This document shows positions 33,879 to 42,054 of a stretch of 47,065 nucleotides of DNA, piece after piece (position 1 is the first letter of the stretch; each line of letters starts with the position of its first letter). Source of the stretch: Candidatus Schekmanbacteria bacterium (lineage in GTDB: Bacteria; CSSED10-310; JACPHN01). The stretch lies in contig JACPHN010000043.1 in the NCBI GenBank assembly GCA_016188575.1, positions 1 through 47,065 on the forward strand. The letters are read 5' to 3'. Under the pieces are notes generated by a model, which searched no databases, was not told the origin of the DNA, and saw only the letters and a program-made list of their open reading frames with translations. The translations under genes were made by a program, and so were the position numbers.

Positions 33879-34103
33879 TTCCTCCTCTCCGCGCCCGAGC
33901 ATTCTAGCGCGAGCAACGGCTCCGATTCACCTGGTGCCGCGCGATGCGCCATGTCCGGCGCCACCGGCGAGCCCCTCGAGCGCGAGGCGGTCGTCGAGAC
34001 CCGTAGCACCGCAGTCCGACTTCTCCTGGGCGGCCAACTGGCAATGATCGTTGTCGGGGATTTCCCTGGTCTGCGAGTCACACCGATCTGATCTTCGCCC
34101 GCC

Positions 34104-35432
34104 TCAGACCGGCAGCATCGGAAAAGCCACCAGCTCCGCTTCGTCGAGCCCGAAGAACCGCAGCGCCTTCGGGAGCAGCCGCTCGAAGGTCTCGAGCCCG
34201 ACGTGGCGATACCCGTGTTCCCGCCAGCAATAGTTGCGCGCGTCCAAGATACCCTTGAGCTCCTGGCGCTGCGCCTGGTAGCGTTTGCCGTAGGCGTCCC
34301 CGTACTCGTCGAGCAGCGCGTAGGAGGCTTCCAGCGGGAGCTTCACGGTGACGCCGCCATCGTCCGAGTGCTTCTCCGAGAACGCCTCCCGCAGGCCACC
34401 GAGGCTGCTCACAGGGCACTTGCTGTTGTCGACTCCGTGGACGCTCAACAAGCGCCCACGCGCCAGCTTCTCGATGGCGGCATACAGGAGCATGACCCCA
34501 TCTTCGGGGTCGGTCTCGCGCCGAGCGCGGCGGCAGGCGGCGGCGCACAGATCCCGCGGAATGGCCAGACCGTCGATTCCGGAAAAGAGCTTCGACGCCG
34601 GTGCGCCGGGTCTTGCTTCGTACAGGTCGAAGCGGTGCCACTCGGTGTGCACCGCGTCGAGCCGCGCCGCGGCCGTTTCCAGAGCGGGAAGCGCGGTGGC
34701 GATCGGCGGGTGCCCCCCCGCATCTGCGTAGATGCGGAGCGCCGGGAGGGCCGCCTGCATCGCCTCGTGGGCCGGGCGGTAGCGCTGGCGGTCCCAGGCC
34801 GCAATGGCGCGGAAAAGCTGGCGGAGCGTGCCGGCGTAGGCGTTGCGCCCGTCGGCGCGCGGTTCGGGCACCAGCGCCAGCGCCGCTTCGAATCGGAGCT
34901 CGTTGAACGCCGCGATCGCCGCGCGGATGCGGTCCTCGGCGAGCTGTTGCCAGGGGTTCGGTTCCAGAATCAGCCTCTCGCGCCCGTCGATGACCACGCC
35001 GACGCCGCCCTTGGACCGCGCCTCCTCGTCGGCCGAACCGACGTAGGAGAAACGGGCGCCGCGATCGGCAAAGGCCAGCACCGCCGCTGCCGACATGACC
35101 TTGGTGCCGCCGGTGAAGTCCACGCACGCATCGGCGGGGTCGATGCCCCAGCGCTCGAGGATTTCGGTTACCCGCAGGCGCAGGGCCTTGTAGCATTCGT
35201 CGAGCAGCTCGGCGGACGGCGTCACCACGATTTCGAGGCCGAGGTGGTGGTAGTCGGGCGGCAGCTTCGGCAGGATGTCGGTTTCGATGGATCCCGCGGT
35301 CTGCGGCGAGGCGAGAAAGATCAGCTTGCGCGGGCGCTGCCGCGCAATGGAGGCGATGAGCGGCGCGGGTGCTCCGCCGACGGTGAGAATCATCGCGGCG
35401 GGTGCCGGCGCCCGAGACTCTGGAGGGGACAT
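34104..35432 (-). CDS. TIGR02710-family CARF-HEPN ribonuclease (Csm6-like)
   Basis: 442 residues. The N-terminal CARF domain has MILTVGGAPAPLIASIAR (14-31) and FLASPQTAG for the first loop, and ACVDFTGGTKVMSAAAVLA (102-120) for the second; this pairing defines the TIGR02710 (Cas02710) family. The C-terminal helical HEPN domain carries DARNYCWREHGYR, in which Arg399 and His406 give the R-x6-H ribonuclease motif. It should be a cyclic-oligoadenylate-activated RNase. It is the last gene of the III-D operon, 30 bases after the TIGR03986 RAMP. No truncation is seen. Confidence 0.88.
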   Translation of the reverse strand: MSPPESRAPAPAAMILTVGGAPAPLIASIARQRPRKLIFLASPQTAGSIETDILPKLPPDYHHLGLEIVVTPSAELLDECYKALRLRVTEILERWGIDPADACVDFTGGTKVMSAAAVLAFADRGARFSYVGSADEEARSKGGVGVVIDGRERLILEPNPWQQLAEDRIRAAIAAFNELRFEAALALVPEPRADGRNAYAGTLRQLFRAIAAWDRQRYRPAHEAMQAALPALRIYADAGGHPPIATALPALETAAARLDAVHTEWHRFDLYEARPGAPASKLFSGIDGLAIPRDLCAAACRRARRETDPEDGVMLLYAAIEKLARGRLLSVHGVDNSKCPVSSLGGLREAFSEKHSDDGGVTVKLPLEASYALLDEYGDAYGKRYQAQRQELKGILDARNYCWREHGYRHVGLETFERLLPKALRFFGLDEAELVAFPMLPV

Positions 35433-35462
35433 CGCTACTTCCTTTGAGGTGGTGGATCCTGG

Positions 35463-36569
35463 TCAGGCGGGCTTGAGCCGCCTACTGGAGGTCGCCCCGT
35501 CGTGAAACCACTGGAACGTCGGATAGCGAAAGTCGCGGGGGTCGCTCTCGTCGAACACCATCATGCGGCGCAGCGCGGCGTCGAACGTCGGGGAGCGCGT
35601 GGCGCGGAAGCGCGCGGCCTGCTCCGCGTGCCACGCGTCGAGCTCGGCACCCCGCAGATCCTGTCGCGGCACGCCGCGGCGGTAGCGCTCGGCGCCGTCT
35701 CCGACGATCGAGCTCTGGATGGCGATCTGGCACGACCCGAGGCCGACTGGCTTGCCGTGTCCCAGCTTGTGGCAGAGGTCGCCGCGCAGGCGAATGGTCT
35801 CCTCGCGCGTGCCGTTCCAACCGGTCACCGAGGTCGCCACGTCGCGTTCGAGCACCACGGCGTAGAGCATCATGGCGAGCTGTTCGGGGGCGAGCCCGAC
35901 GAAGCGGATGGAAAAGTCGAAGGCCGCTCCCGCCGGTGCAGGCTGTAGGGTCGCATTGGGTTTGATGCCGGCGTTCGGAGCCGCTGGTTTTGACATGCAC
36001 TTCGGTTGATGGTGGTAGAGCTTGCGGAAGGAGCCGGCGTCGCCCGGGTAGAACGCCTTGTGAGTCGGGTGTGGCGTGGCCATGTAGATCTCGCGCTGCT
36101 CCCACTTCGCCGGTGGCGGCGCCGTCTCCGCGACCAGCCGCGCGTCACCGATCGTGACGTGCCCCCGGTAGAGCGCGCCGGTGTTGCCGTGGCCGACGAA
36201 GCCGAACAGCGCGCAGACCGGGCACAGCGCCCTTGGATCCCGGCAGGCGTTTTTCCCTTCGGCCTTCTCGTCCGCCACGATCGCGCAACCGGGCGCCACG
36301 ATCTCCAGAAAGCTGCGCAGCATCCCCTTGAGCGAGGTTCCCGGAATGGTCGGCGTGCCGTCGTTCGCTTTCCAGAAGGCGCGGACGCTGCCCTGGCCAC
36401 CTCGCTGGTCCGCCACGAGCAACGCTGTTTTCGCCGTCAACCGGCATTCCAGGGTACCGGACAGCCCGGTCAGACGATGGTGGTAGGTGGGCGCCGACCG
36501 CGGTGGTGGGGAAGGGGCGCTCACCGGCACAAAGCGATAGGGGTTCCAGAACTTCTCTTTTTCCGGCAT
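35463..36569 (-). CDS. TIGR03986-family type III RAMP protein
   Basis: 368 residues. The N-terminal FWNPYRFVPVS (7-17) is the signature of TIGR03986, and IPGTSLKGMLRSF (75-87) is the RAMP glycine-rich loop. CRDPRALCPVCALFG (about 108-123) is a CxxC-containing RAMP motif that may bind zinc, and KLGHGKPVGLGSCQI near 283-297 is the second Gly-rich element. RAMPs of this family are Cas7-like backbone or capping subunits found with csx10 and csx19. It starts three bases after csx19 and precedes the CARF-HEPN gene. Confidence 0.85.
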   Translation of the reverse strand: MPEKEKFWNPYRFVPVSAPSPPPRSAPTYHHRLTGLSGTLECRLTAKTALLVADQRGGQGSVRAFWKANDGTPTIPGTSLKGMLRSFLEIVAPGCAIVADEKAEGKNACRDPRALCPVCALFGFVGHGNTGALYRGHVTIGDARLVAETAPPPAKWEQREIYMATPHPTHKAFYPGDAGSFRKLYHHQPKCMSKPAAPNAGIKPNATLQPAPAGAAFDFSIRFVGLAPEQLAMMLYAVVLERDVATSVTGWNGTREETIRLRGDLCHKLGHGKPVGLGSCQIAIQSSIVGDGAERYRRGVPRQDLRGAELDAWHAEQAARFRATRSPTFDAALRRMMVFDESDPRDFRYPTFQWFHDGATSSRRLKPA

Positions 36570-36572
36570 CGC

Positions 36573-37163
36573 TCACTCTCCCTCGCCAAACTGGAACGGC
36601 ACGAGCGCCTTCCAGCGGCAGAGCTGCAGCCCCTGGCCGGAGCGCCATTCCTCCTGTAGCAGCGCGACGCGCTCGGGGGCGTCGCCGTCGCCGTCGCCGT
36701 CGCCTCCACGCGCCTCGCCATCGCCAAGGCCGCCGGCCTCCGGCTCGTAACGCAGGCGGTGGGGAATCTGCTGCTCGAACCAGACCGGCTGCGACCCGCG
36801 CTCGAGCAAGCGACCCCAGAGCACCACCGGCGCCTCGGACCGCCGGCACCGCGCGAGCTCCTCGTCGCGCACGGCGAAGCTGGCGATCGCCGGCGGCGCG
36901 GCGTCTCCCAGAAATACCGCGCGCATGGCCTCTACACCATTTTTCGGATCCGCTCCGATCCGCCGCCAGCGCAGCTCACCCGCGCGGCTGAACAATCTCC
37001 CTTCCTCGGAATCCTCGGGCAGCGCCCCCGCGTGCCACCGGCGCAGGCGCCAGTCGCCCGCCGAGGTGCTCCACAACCACCAGCCTTCCCCGTCCCCGGC
37101 GAGCGCTTCCGCCACTGCGGCCAGCCGCTCCCGGTCGATATCCGCGCACCGCAGCACCGCCAT
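36573..37163 (-). CDS. csx19: CRISPR-associated protein Csx19 (TIGR03984-like)
   Basis: 196 residues. WWLWSTSAGDWRLRRWHAG (28-46) followed by FSRAGELRWRRIG and VLWGRLLERGSQPVWFEQQI matches the Csx19/TIGR03984 pattern. These single-domain proteins accompany subtype III-D effector operons and bind near the complex base. Near residues 150-162 a GCC-GTC run (36680-36706) encodes a GDGDGDGD simple repeat that looks recently expanded. It sits with 3-base gaps between two RAMP genes. Confidence 0.75.
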   Translation of the reverse strand: MAVLRCADIDRERLAAVAEALAGDGEGWWLWSTSAGDWRLRRWHAGALPEDSEEGRLFSRAGELRWRRIGADPKNGVEAMRAVFLGDAAPPAIASFAVRDEELARCRRSEAPVVLWGRLLERGSQPVWFEQQIPHRLRYEPEAGGLGDGEARGGDGDGDGDAPERVALLQEEWRSGQGLQLCRWKALVPFQFGEGE

Positions 37164-37166
37164 CGC

Positions 37167-38129
37167 TCACGCTCCCGCGCGCGCGTGCGCCCGCTGCCCC
37201 TCGACCGTTCCGCGTTCCTGGAGAAACGCCTCCAGACCTGGCACCAGTGGATCGAGCTGCGCTCGCCACTGCCCGGTCACGTCGACCACGTAGCGGATGC
37301 CGCGCCGCTCGCCGGCGGGCAGATCGGGCTGCGACCCGGGCCTCCACTCCGACAGCGCGTACGCGTTCCGCGTGGCCGGTTCGCAGAGCTGGCCGATGCC
37401 GGCGATGCGCTCCTGTGGCCGCAGGTAGCTCAGCTTCAGCGAATCCACCTCGGCCTTCACCGCGCCGAGGCCGCGGCTCGTCCCGGAACCGATCGCGAGG
37501 ATCCCGTCCGCGAAGTCCGCGAGCACGAGATCGAGCGCCGCGAGCTGCCACAGCTCGAAGTTGTCGATGCTGATTTCCGTCTCGAAGGCGCCTCCCTGCA
37601 CGACCACCTGATCGAACTTCTTGCCGCTCGCCGCGCCACCGGTGAAGCGGTCGATGGCGACGTTGTCGCGCAGCTCGGCCACGGGCTTCGCCTCGCCCGC
37701 CTTCGGGTAGGCGTCGGAGATCCGGATGCGGCCGATGAACCGCAGCGAGCCGAACAGGCGGCATGCCGCGCAGGCGGTGCGATACGCGGTGACGCTATCG
37801 ATGGCGGCCCCGCCTCTTCTCGCCGCCTCCAGACGATGGCTGCAGCCGATCCGCCGGTCGTTTCCATCCGCTGCAGCTTCCGCGCGCTCCAGATACGGTT
37901 CGCAAACGCTGTCCAGATGGATCGACCGCGCGATGCGCTCGACGTGCGAGCGGATGACCCCTTTCAGCGACGAGCCCGGGATGAAGAGCACTTCTTCGCC
38001 CGACCGATAGGTCGTCACCGGGGCCGCGTCGGGGCCGTGCACCGTCGCTCGGCCCGATTTCACCAGGAACGGGCCGTTCGGGCGAATGGTCAGCTTCGCG
38101 TTTACGTGGCAGAGCCAGTGCTTCAGCAT
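37167..38129 (-). CDS. Cas7-like type III-D RAMP (Csx7/Csm3-like), third in operon
   Basis: 320 residues; the ATG at 38129 follows GGAGG and overlaps the upstream stop. It has LTIRPNGPFLVKSGRA (13-28), then GPDAAPV with Asp34 in the position of the Cas7 catalytic Asp, VLFIPGSSLKGVIRSHVERI (47-66), a zinc-like CSHRLEAARR...CAACRLFGS (about 96-127), and SGTSRGLGAVKAEVD near 236-250. These are the hallmarks of the SSO1426/Csx7-type RAMPs that build the III-D backbone. It should bind crRNA and possibly cut target RNA. Confidence 0.85.
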   Translation of the reverse strand: MLKHWLCHVNAKLTIRPNGPFLVKSGRATVHGPDAAPVTTYRSGEEVLFIPGSSLKGVIRSHVERIARSIHLDSVCEPYLERAEAAADGNDRRIGCSHRLEAARRGGAAIDSVTAYRTACAACRLFGSLRFIGRIRISDAYPKAGEAKPVAELRDNVAIDRFTGGAASGKKFDQVVVQGGAFETEISIDNFELWQLAALDLVLADFADGILAIGSGTSRGLGAVKAEVDSLKLSYLRPQERIAGIGQLCEPATRNAYALSEWRPGSQPDLPAGERRGIRYVVDVTGQWRAQLDPLVPGLEAFLQERGTVEGQRAHARAGA

Positions 38130-38956
38130 GCGACACCTCCCAACCGCGCGGCGATCTTCGCGCCGGTCTGCTCCAGGAAAGCCCGGACGTCCACAACTTG
38201 CCACTGCCGGTTCACGAGGAAATCTTTGCGATGGTGGGGGTCGCCGAGATTGACCTCCTTCACCTCGAGCAGCTCGGCGGTTGCGTGGCCGAGCCCGCGG
38301 CTGGTCGCGCCCCCGACCCGCATGCCGTCCAACCACTCGAAGAGCGCGGCGCCAAGGAGCGCGCGGTCCTTGTCCGTCGGGTAGACCACCTCCACCGTCG
38401 TTGACAGCTCCACGCCCGATGGGGCGACCTCGAAATCGTAGAGCAGCCCTTCGCGGGCGGTGCGGCTGTCGCGGTCGAGCACCACCCCGCTGCGTAGCTC
38501 GATGCGCCCGTTGCCGGCGCTCGCCGCAGTCAGGTGCGCGTCGGCGATGGCGATGCGCCCGGCCATCGCGGTGGAGCCGAAGAGCTGGCACACGTCGCAA
38601 GTGTGTTGCTCGATCCAGGTCAACGGCGCCCCGGAGCTCCGCCCCGCGGCCTCCGCGGCGAGCTCCGCCTGCAGGTCGCGGTCGTCGATATCGCCAACGC
38701 AGCTCACGCCGCTGAGCCTCCGGTCGAGCATGCAGGCGGAGAGGCCGAGCGCCGATGCGAGCCGCTCGCAGGTCGCGCGCAGGTTCCCCTTCAGGCTCGA
38801 GCCCGGAATGAAGGGCTGCTGGCGCGAGTCGAGCAGGACCCCGAGGTCGCTGGTCTCCCCCTCGCGGCCCGAGCCGATCCGCCAGGCCGTCTGAAAGCGG
38901 AGGGCGAGTGAGATTCGCAAGCGATGCAGCGGTTGCTTTCTCGTAGGGCCGATCAT
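38123..38956 (-). CDS. Cas7-like type III-D RAMP
   Basis: 277 residues from an ATG at 38956 (GGAG upstream, ATGA overlap with the preceding gene). RISLALRFQTAWRIGSGREG (14-33) is the first RAMP strand and loop, SDLGVLLD with Asp37 is a likely catalytic position, and FIPGSSLKGNLRATCE (49-64) is the glycine-rich loop. HTCDVCQLFGSTAMAGRI (about 125-142) is the Cys-containing element and VGGATSRGLGHATAELLEV the C-terminal one. A longer upstream open frame only mirrors the neighbouring gene. It is one of at least three Cas7-type backbone subunits in this operon. Confidence 0.87.
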   Translation of the reverse strand: MIGPTRKQPLHRLRISLALRFQTAWRIGSGREGETSDLGVLLDSRQQPFIPGSSLKGNLRATCERLASALGLSACMLDRRLSGVSCVGDIDDRDLQAELAAEAAGRSSGAPLTWIEQHTCDVCQLFGSTAMAGRIAIADAHLTAASAGNGRIELRSGVVLDRDSRTAREGLLYDFEVAPSGVELSTTVEVVYPTDKDRALLGAALFEWLDGMRVGGATSRGLGHATAELLEVKEVNLGDPHHRKDFLVNRQWQVVDVRAFLEQTGAKIAARLGGVAC

Positions 38957-39435
38957 CTGTTCATCTCCTCCGGACTGGCCAACAGATACTGCAGTCGCGT
39001 GCAGAAGCTCTGCGCCCACGGGCGCACGAGCTGGCGCTGGATCTGGCGGATGCGCTCCGTGAGCTCCCGTTTGTCGGATCTCGACAGGTCTTTGTTTCCG
39101 GACCGTCCTTCGGGGTCCGCGATCGAGGCGGCGACATCCCAGAGCGTTGGGTCGGCGGCGGTGGCACCGTTCTTTTCCTCCATCGTCGCCTTGACCCGCT
39201 CCCAGAGCTTCCTGACGTTCTCGTCGAGCGTGGCGCGCTCGAGCTGCTTTCTCGCGAGCTCGCCGACCCTCTGGGGTGCCGACAGCGCGAGCTGTGCGAG
39301 CCCCGAGAGCTGGGACGTGAGCTTTGGGCGGCCCCGCACCTCGTCGAGCAGTTTTTTCGCCTGCCGTCTGGCCATCGGAGCGATCCGTTCGTCGACCACC
39401 CGGTCGAGCCGTGCAGGTGTCGGGAGCTCGCTCAT
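38953..39435 (-). CDS. small helical protein of the III-D operon
   Basis: 160 residues, start at 39435 with ATGA overlap to the preceding gene. It is predicted all-helical and basic (MARRQAKKLLDEVRGRPKL, ELARKQLERATLDENVRKLW, RELTERIRQIQRQLVRPWAQ). No Cys cluster or catalytic motif is seen. Its place between the Cas11-like gene and a Cas7-like RAMP suggests a structural or small-subunit role. I do not recognise a named family. It and the 156-residue neighbour may together replace a single Cas11. Confidence 0.65.
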   Translation of the reverse strand: MSELPTPARLDRVVDERIAPMARRQAKKLLDEVRGRPKLTSQLSGLAQLALSAPQRVGELARKQLERATLDENVRKLWERVKATMEEKNGATAADPTLWDVAASIADPEGRSGNKDLSRSDKRELTERIRQIQRQLVRPWAQSFCTRLQYLLASPEEMNR

Positions 39436-39902
39436 CGGCATGGCCTTCCCGGCACGGACTGCCAGTAGAGGTAGGCGGCGACCATGCGCCGGATCCAGGA
39501 GCGGGCGATGTAGATCGCCACATCGAAGTGCTCGTCTTGCTTCTCCGCCTGGTTCGCGAGCTCCTTGGCCTGTTTGCGGATCTCCCCGAGGCGCTCGAGC
39601 ATCAGGTCGCCGAAACTGCAGCGACCACGGGCGGTGCCCTCGAGCTGCTCGCGCCACAGCGATTCTTTCTGGGTTTCGCGGCCCAGGCGGCCCATGATGT
39701 AGTCTTCGATGTCGGCGAATCGCGCTCCCGACATCGCCTGGACCTGCAGGCCGCGAAGCTGGGACATGACTTTTTTGGCGATTTGGTCATCGGTGCCCCG
39801 GCCGATCTGCTCGGCGAGCCTTTGTCCGAGCTGCATGGGCTGCTCGGCGTGCTCGTCGAGATAGCGGTCGGCCTGCTTGCGGCTTTCGGGGGAGAGATTC
39901 AT
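39432..39902 (-). CDS. small helical protein, candidate Cas11/Csm2-like subunit
   Basis: 156 residues, almost entirely helical: SRKQADRYLDEHAEQPMQL, ADIEDYIMGRLGRETQKES, ERLGEIRKQAKELANQAEKQ and the C-terminal VAIYIARSWIRRMVAAYLYW. The size and the C-terminal aromatic/Arg helix are as in Csm2-type small subunits that line the inner filament of type III complexes. It is coupled by four-base overlaps to csx10 before it and the 160-residue gene after it. The identification as Cas11 is by size, fold expectation and position only. Confidence 0.6.
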   Translation of the reverse strand: MNLSPESRKQADRYLDEHAEQPMQLGQRLAEQIGRGTDDQIAKKVMSQLRGLQVQAMSGARFADIEDYIMGRLGRETQKESLWREQLEGTARGRCSFGDLMLERLGEIRKQAKELANQAEKQDEHFDVAIYIARSWIRRMVAAYLYWQSVPGRPCR

Positions 39903-41146
39903 CTGGCACCTCCTGGGTGCGAGCCTGGAGCGGCGGGGATGGCCGCGTCGAGGTGGAAGCGATCGCAGATGGAGACCGTGCCGAAGCCTTCCTCGCGACG
40001 CAGGCCGACGCCGTGCTCGGCGAGCGCCACGAGCTCGGCGGCGATTCCCGGCCACTGTGCGGCGGGCACGGTGTATGCGAACACCGAGCCGGAGAGGATG
40101 CCCATGTCGTCTTGCCGCGGAAGCTGATGCGCGACGTTCCAGCCGCGGACGAGCTGCAGCCGCGTGCGGGCGTACAGCGGGCGGATCCGGTCCGGGGGTG
40201 AGTCCCAGCGGTCGAGCGCCGGCAGCCACGGGATCGAGACGGCGGGATCGTTGGCGAAGCGCAGCACCTCGTCGACGAGGATGGCGCCGTTGGGGAAACC
40301 GAGCGTCAGGACCCGCTCGCCGGAGCGACGGGCGGCGGCGGCGAGGTCGCGAGCGGTGGCTTCGTAGTCCGCGGCGGATGGCGCGGCGAGCGTTTCGCGG
40401 AGTTTCAGGCACACCTTGCCGCGCCCGCGGCTGCGGGAGCGCCCGATGCGCACGATGCCGCCGAGGTCGCCGAGCAGGGCGTCGAAGTCCGCACGCGCCG
40501 CGTCGCCGAGCTCCACGACGCCTCGCAGCACGATCCGTGTCGGCGTCGGCTGGCGCGACGGCGCGCCCGCGTCGCCCGCGTCGCCCGCGATCGCCTCCTC
40601 GCTGGAGAAATCCGCGATGGCCTCCTCGCTGAAGAAGATGCTGTGGCGCGCGGCGCCCGTGTCGCGATCGATGCCGACGTGCATCGCGGTGGCCTTGGGG
40701 GCGCTGGTGCTCTTCGGGCCGGTAGAGGTGCGGTCGTACGCTTTCCCGAATGGTTTGAGCGGCTGGCCGCAGCCGGGCCGCGGGCACTCCTCGCGGCCTT
40801 CTCCCTCCGGGGCGCGCAGCACAGCGACGAGCAGATCCACGACGCCGTGCTCGTCCTGGCCGGAGAACCCGGGAGAGCGTTTGCAGCTCGCCGCGGTCAG
40901 CGGTGGCACGTGCAGGCCAGTGCGCAAGGTCGCCCAGCGCGCCTGCTGGGCGTCGAGGAACAGGCGTCGAAATGCCGCCTCCGCGGGTGTGCCTCCGAAC
41001 CGCAGGTAGGCCCCGGCGAGCGCGCCGCGCAGGGTCGTGCCGGGGATGCAGTCGAGGCAGTCGGACCGCTGCGATTGCCGGTTTCCCTTGAGGACCAGCG
41101 GCGCGAGCAGCTCCGCTTCGAGAACGATTCGGTTTCGAGTGCTCAT
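39899..41146 (-). CDS. csx10: Type III-D RAMP Csx10 (Cas5-like)
   Basis: 415 residues; the ATG at 41146 follows GAGGAGGAGGCGC. IVLEAELLAPLVLKGNRQ (7-24), then SDCLDCIPGTTLRGALAGAYL (29-49), is the Csx10 N-terminus. A CPRPGCGQPL element (about 140-150) is the family's zinc site, and GRSRSRGRGKVCL (about 259-271) is a second Gly/Arg-rich RAMP loop. The C-terminus has EHGVGLRREEGFGTVSI. Csx10 takes the Cas5 place at the 5' end of the crRNA. A short internal duplication (about 40600-40640) encodes SEEAIADFSSEEAIA. Eleven bases separate it from the upstream RAMP. Confidence 0.9.
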   Translation of the reverse strand: MSTRNRIVLEAELLAPLVLKGNRQSQRSDCLDCIPGTTLRGALAGAYLRFGGTPAEAAFRRLFLDAQQARWATLRTGLHVPPLTAASCKRSPGFSGQDEHGVVDLLVAVLRAPEGEGREECPRPGCGQPLKPFGKAYDRTSTGPKSTSAPKATAMHVGIDRDTGAARHSIFFSEEAIADFSSEEAIAGDAGDAGAPSRQPTPTRIVLRGVVELGDAARADFDALLGDLGGIVRIGRSRSRGRGKVCLKLRETLAAPSAADYEATARDLAAAARRSGERVLTLGFPNGAILVDEVLRFANDPAVSIPWLPALDRWDSPPDRIRPLYARTRLQLVRGWNVAHQLPRQDDMGILSGSVFAYTVPAAQWPGIAAELVALAEHGVGLRREEGFGTVSICDRFHLDAAIPAAPGSHPGGAR

Positions 41147-41157
41147 GCGCCTCCTCC

Positions 41158-42054
41158 TCAGTCGGCCGCCAGCTCGTCGACGGTGTCCCACGTGGTCGGG
41201 TCGTCCCACGGCCCTTCGCCCACCTCGTGGGCCATTTCACAGATCGCGCGGAGCCGCGACGGCCCCCTGTCGGTTCGGACCTTCTCGAGGCGTCCGAAGA
41301 GGACGTGGGCATTCGCCAGCCCCAGCGGTCTGAGCAGCTCCTGGGAGGCGATCTGCTGCCAGTCGCCCCGCCCGCGTCGCGCGCGCAGAGACTCGATGGT
41401 CACCGCGCACCCCCCGGCGCCGGTGGAACGGTCGCCCCCCAGGCGGTCGAGCGTCTGCAGAGCGGCCACGAGGAGGCTCCACTCCACCGGCCAGGGCGAC
41501 AGATCCGGGACGGAAACCACGGACACCCGTTTGGGCGCGTGCACCGCGGTGATCGCGCCGCGCAGGGTCATCGCGGCGGCGTGCTCGGTGATGAACAGGC
41601 GGTGCTCTTTCGCCCGGCCGAGCGCGCGGTCGATGCTCACCCGGGTCAAGACCGGCAAGTTGTCGTCCGTGGGCTGCTCGGTGGGTAACAGGTTGTCCAC
41701 GAACAGGCAGTCTCCCGCGAGGCAGGTTCCGAACAGACGTTCCGCGAGGTTGCCGCCGGCCGCGAACCCTGCCCGCCGCCGGGCGGCCGAGGCGTCGGCG
41801 ACATGGGGGTCGGTCGCCTCGCATCCCAGCGCCAGCGCGATCTGCTCGCACCGATTGCGCAGCAGACCCTTGACGTGCGAGCCCATTATCATGGGCTTTT
41901 TGTCGGCCGAGCGCAGCACTGCGCGGTCGGCCGCTCCCCGCGACTCCCCGCTGCCCGAGTGCCAGCGATCGGCGAGCGCCACCGCATACTGAATGTCCAG
42001 AATATATGGCGGCGCGGCGACGGATGCGCGCGCCGCCGACTTCGTCTCGATCAT
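41158..42054 (-). CDS. Cas7-like (Csm3-like) type III-D RAMP, second in operon
   Basis: 298 residues from the ATG at 42054, which overlaps the cas10 stop (ATGA). VALADRWHSGSGESRGAADR (25-44) is the first RAMP loop, with Asp43 a candidate catalytic residue, then PMIMGSHVKGLLRNRCEQI (54-72). It ends with an acidic tail, WDDPTTWDTVDELAAD. It is a backbone subunit of the III-D complex and may cut target RNA. Compared with the other two Cas7-like genes it lacks the Cys pair, and its Gly-loop has Met-Gly in place of Pro-Gly. Confidence 0.85.
   Translation of the reverse strand: MIETKSAARASVAAPPYILDIQYAVALADRWHSGSGESRGAADRAVLRSADKKPMIMGSHVKGLLRNRCEQIALALGCEATDPHVADASAARRRAGFAAGGNLAERLFGTCLAGDCLFVDNLLPTEQPTDDNLPVLTRVSIDRALGRAKEHRLFITEHAAAMTLRGAITAVHAPKRVSVVSVPDLSPWPVEWSLLVAALQTLDRLGGDRSTGAGGCAVTIESLRARRGRGDWQQIASQELLRPLGLANAHVLFGRLEKVRTDRGPSRLRAICEMAHEVGEGPWDDPTTWDTVDELAAD

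Noticed and set aside
36680-36706. GCCGTC run as a repeat array
   Set aside because: A simple trinucleotide-type expansion inside csx19 encoding Gly-Asp; no independent structure.
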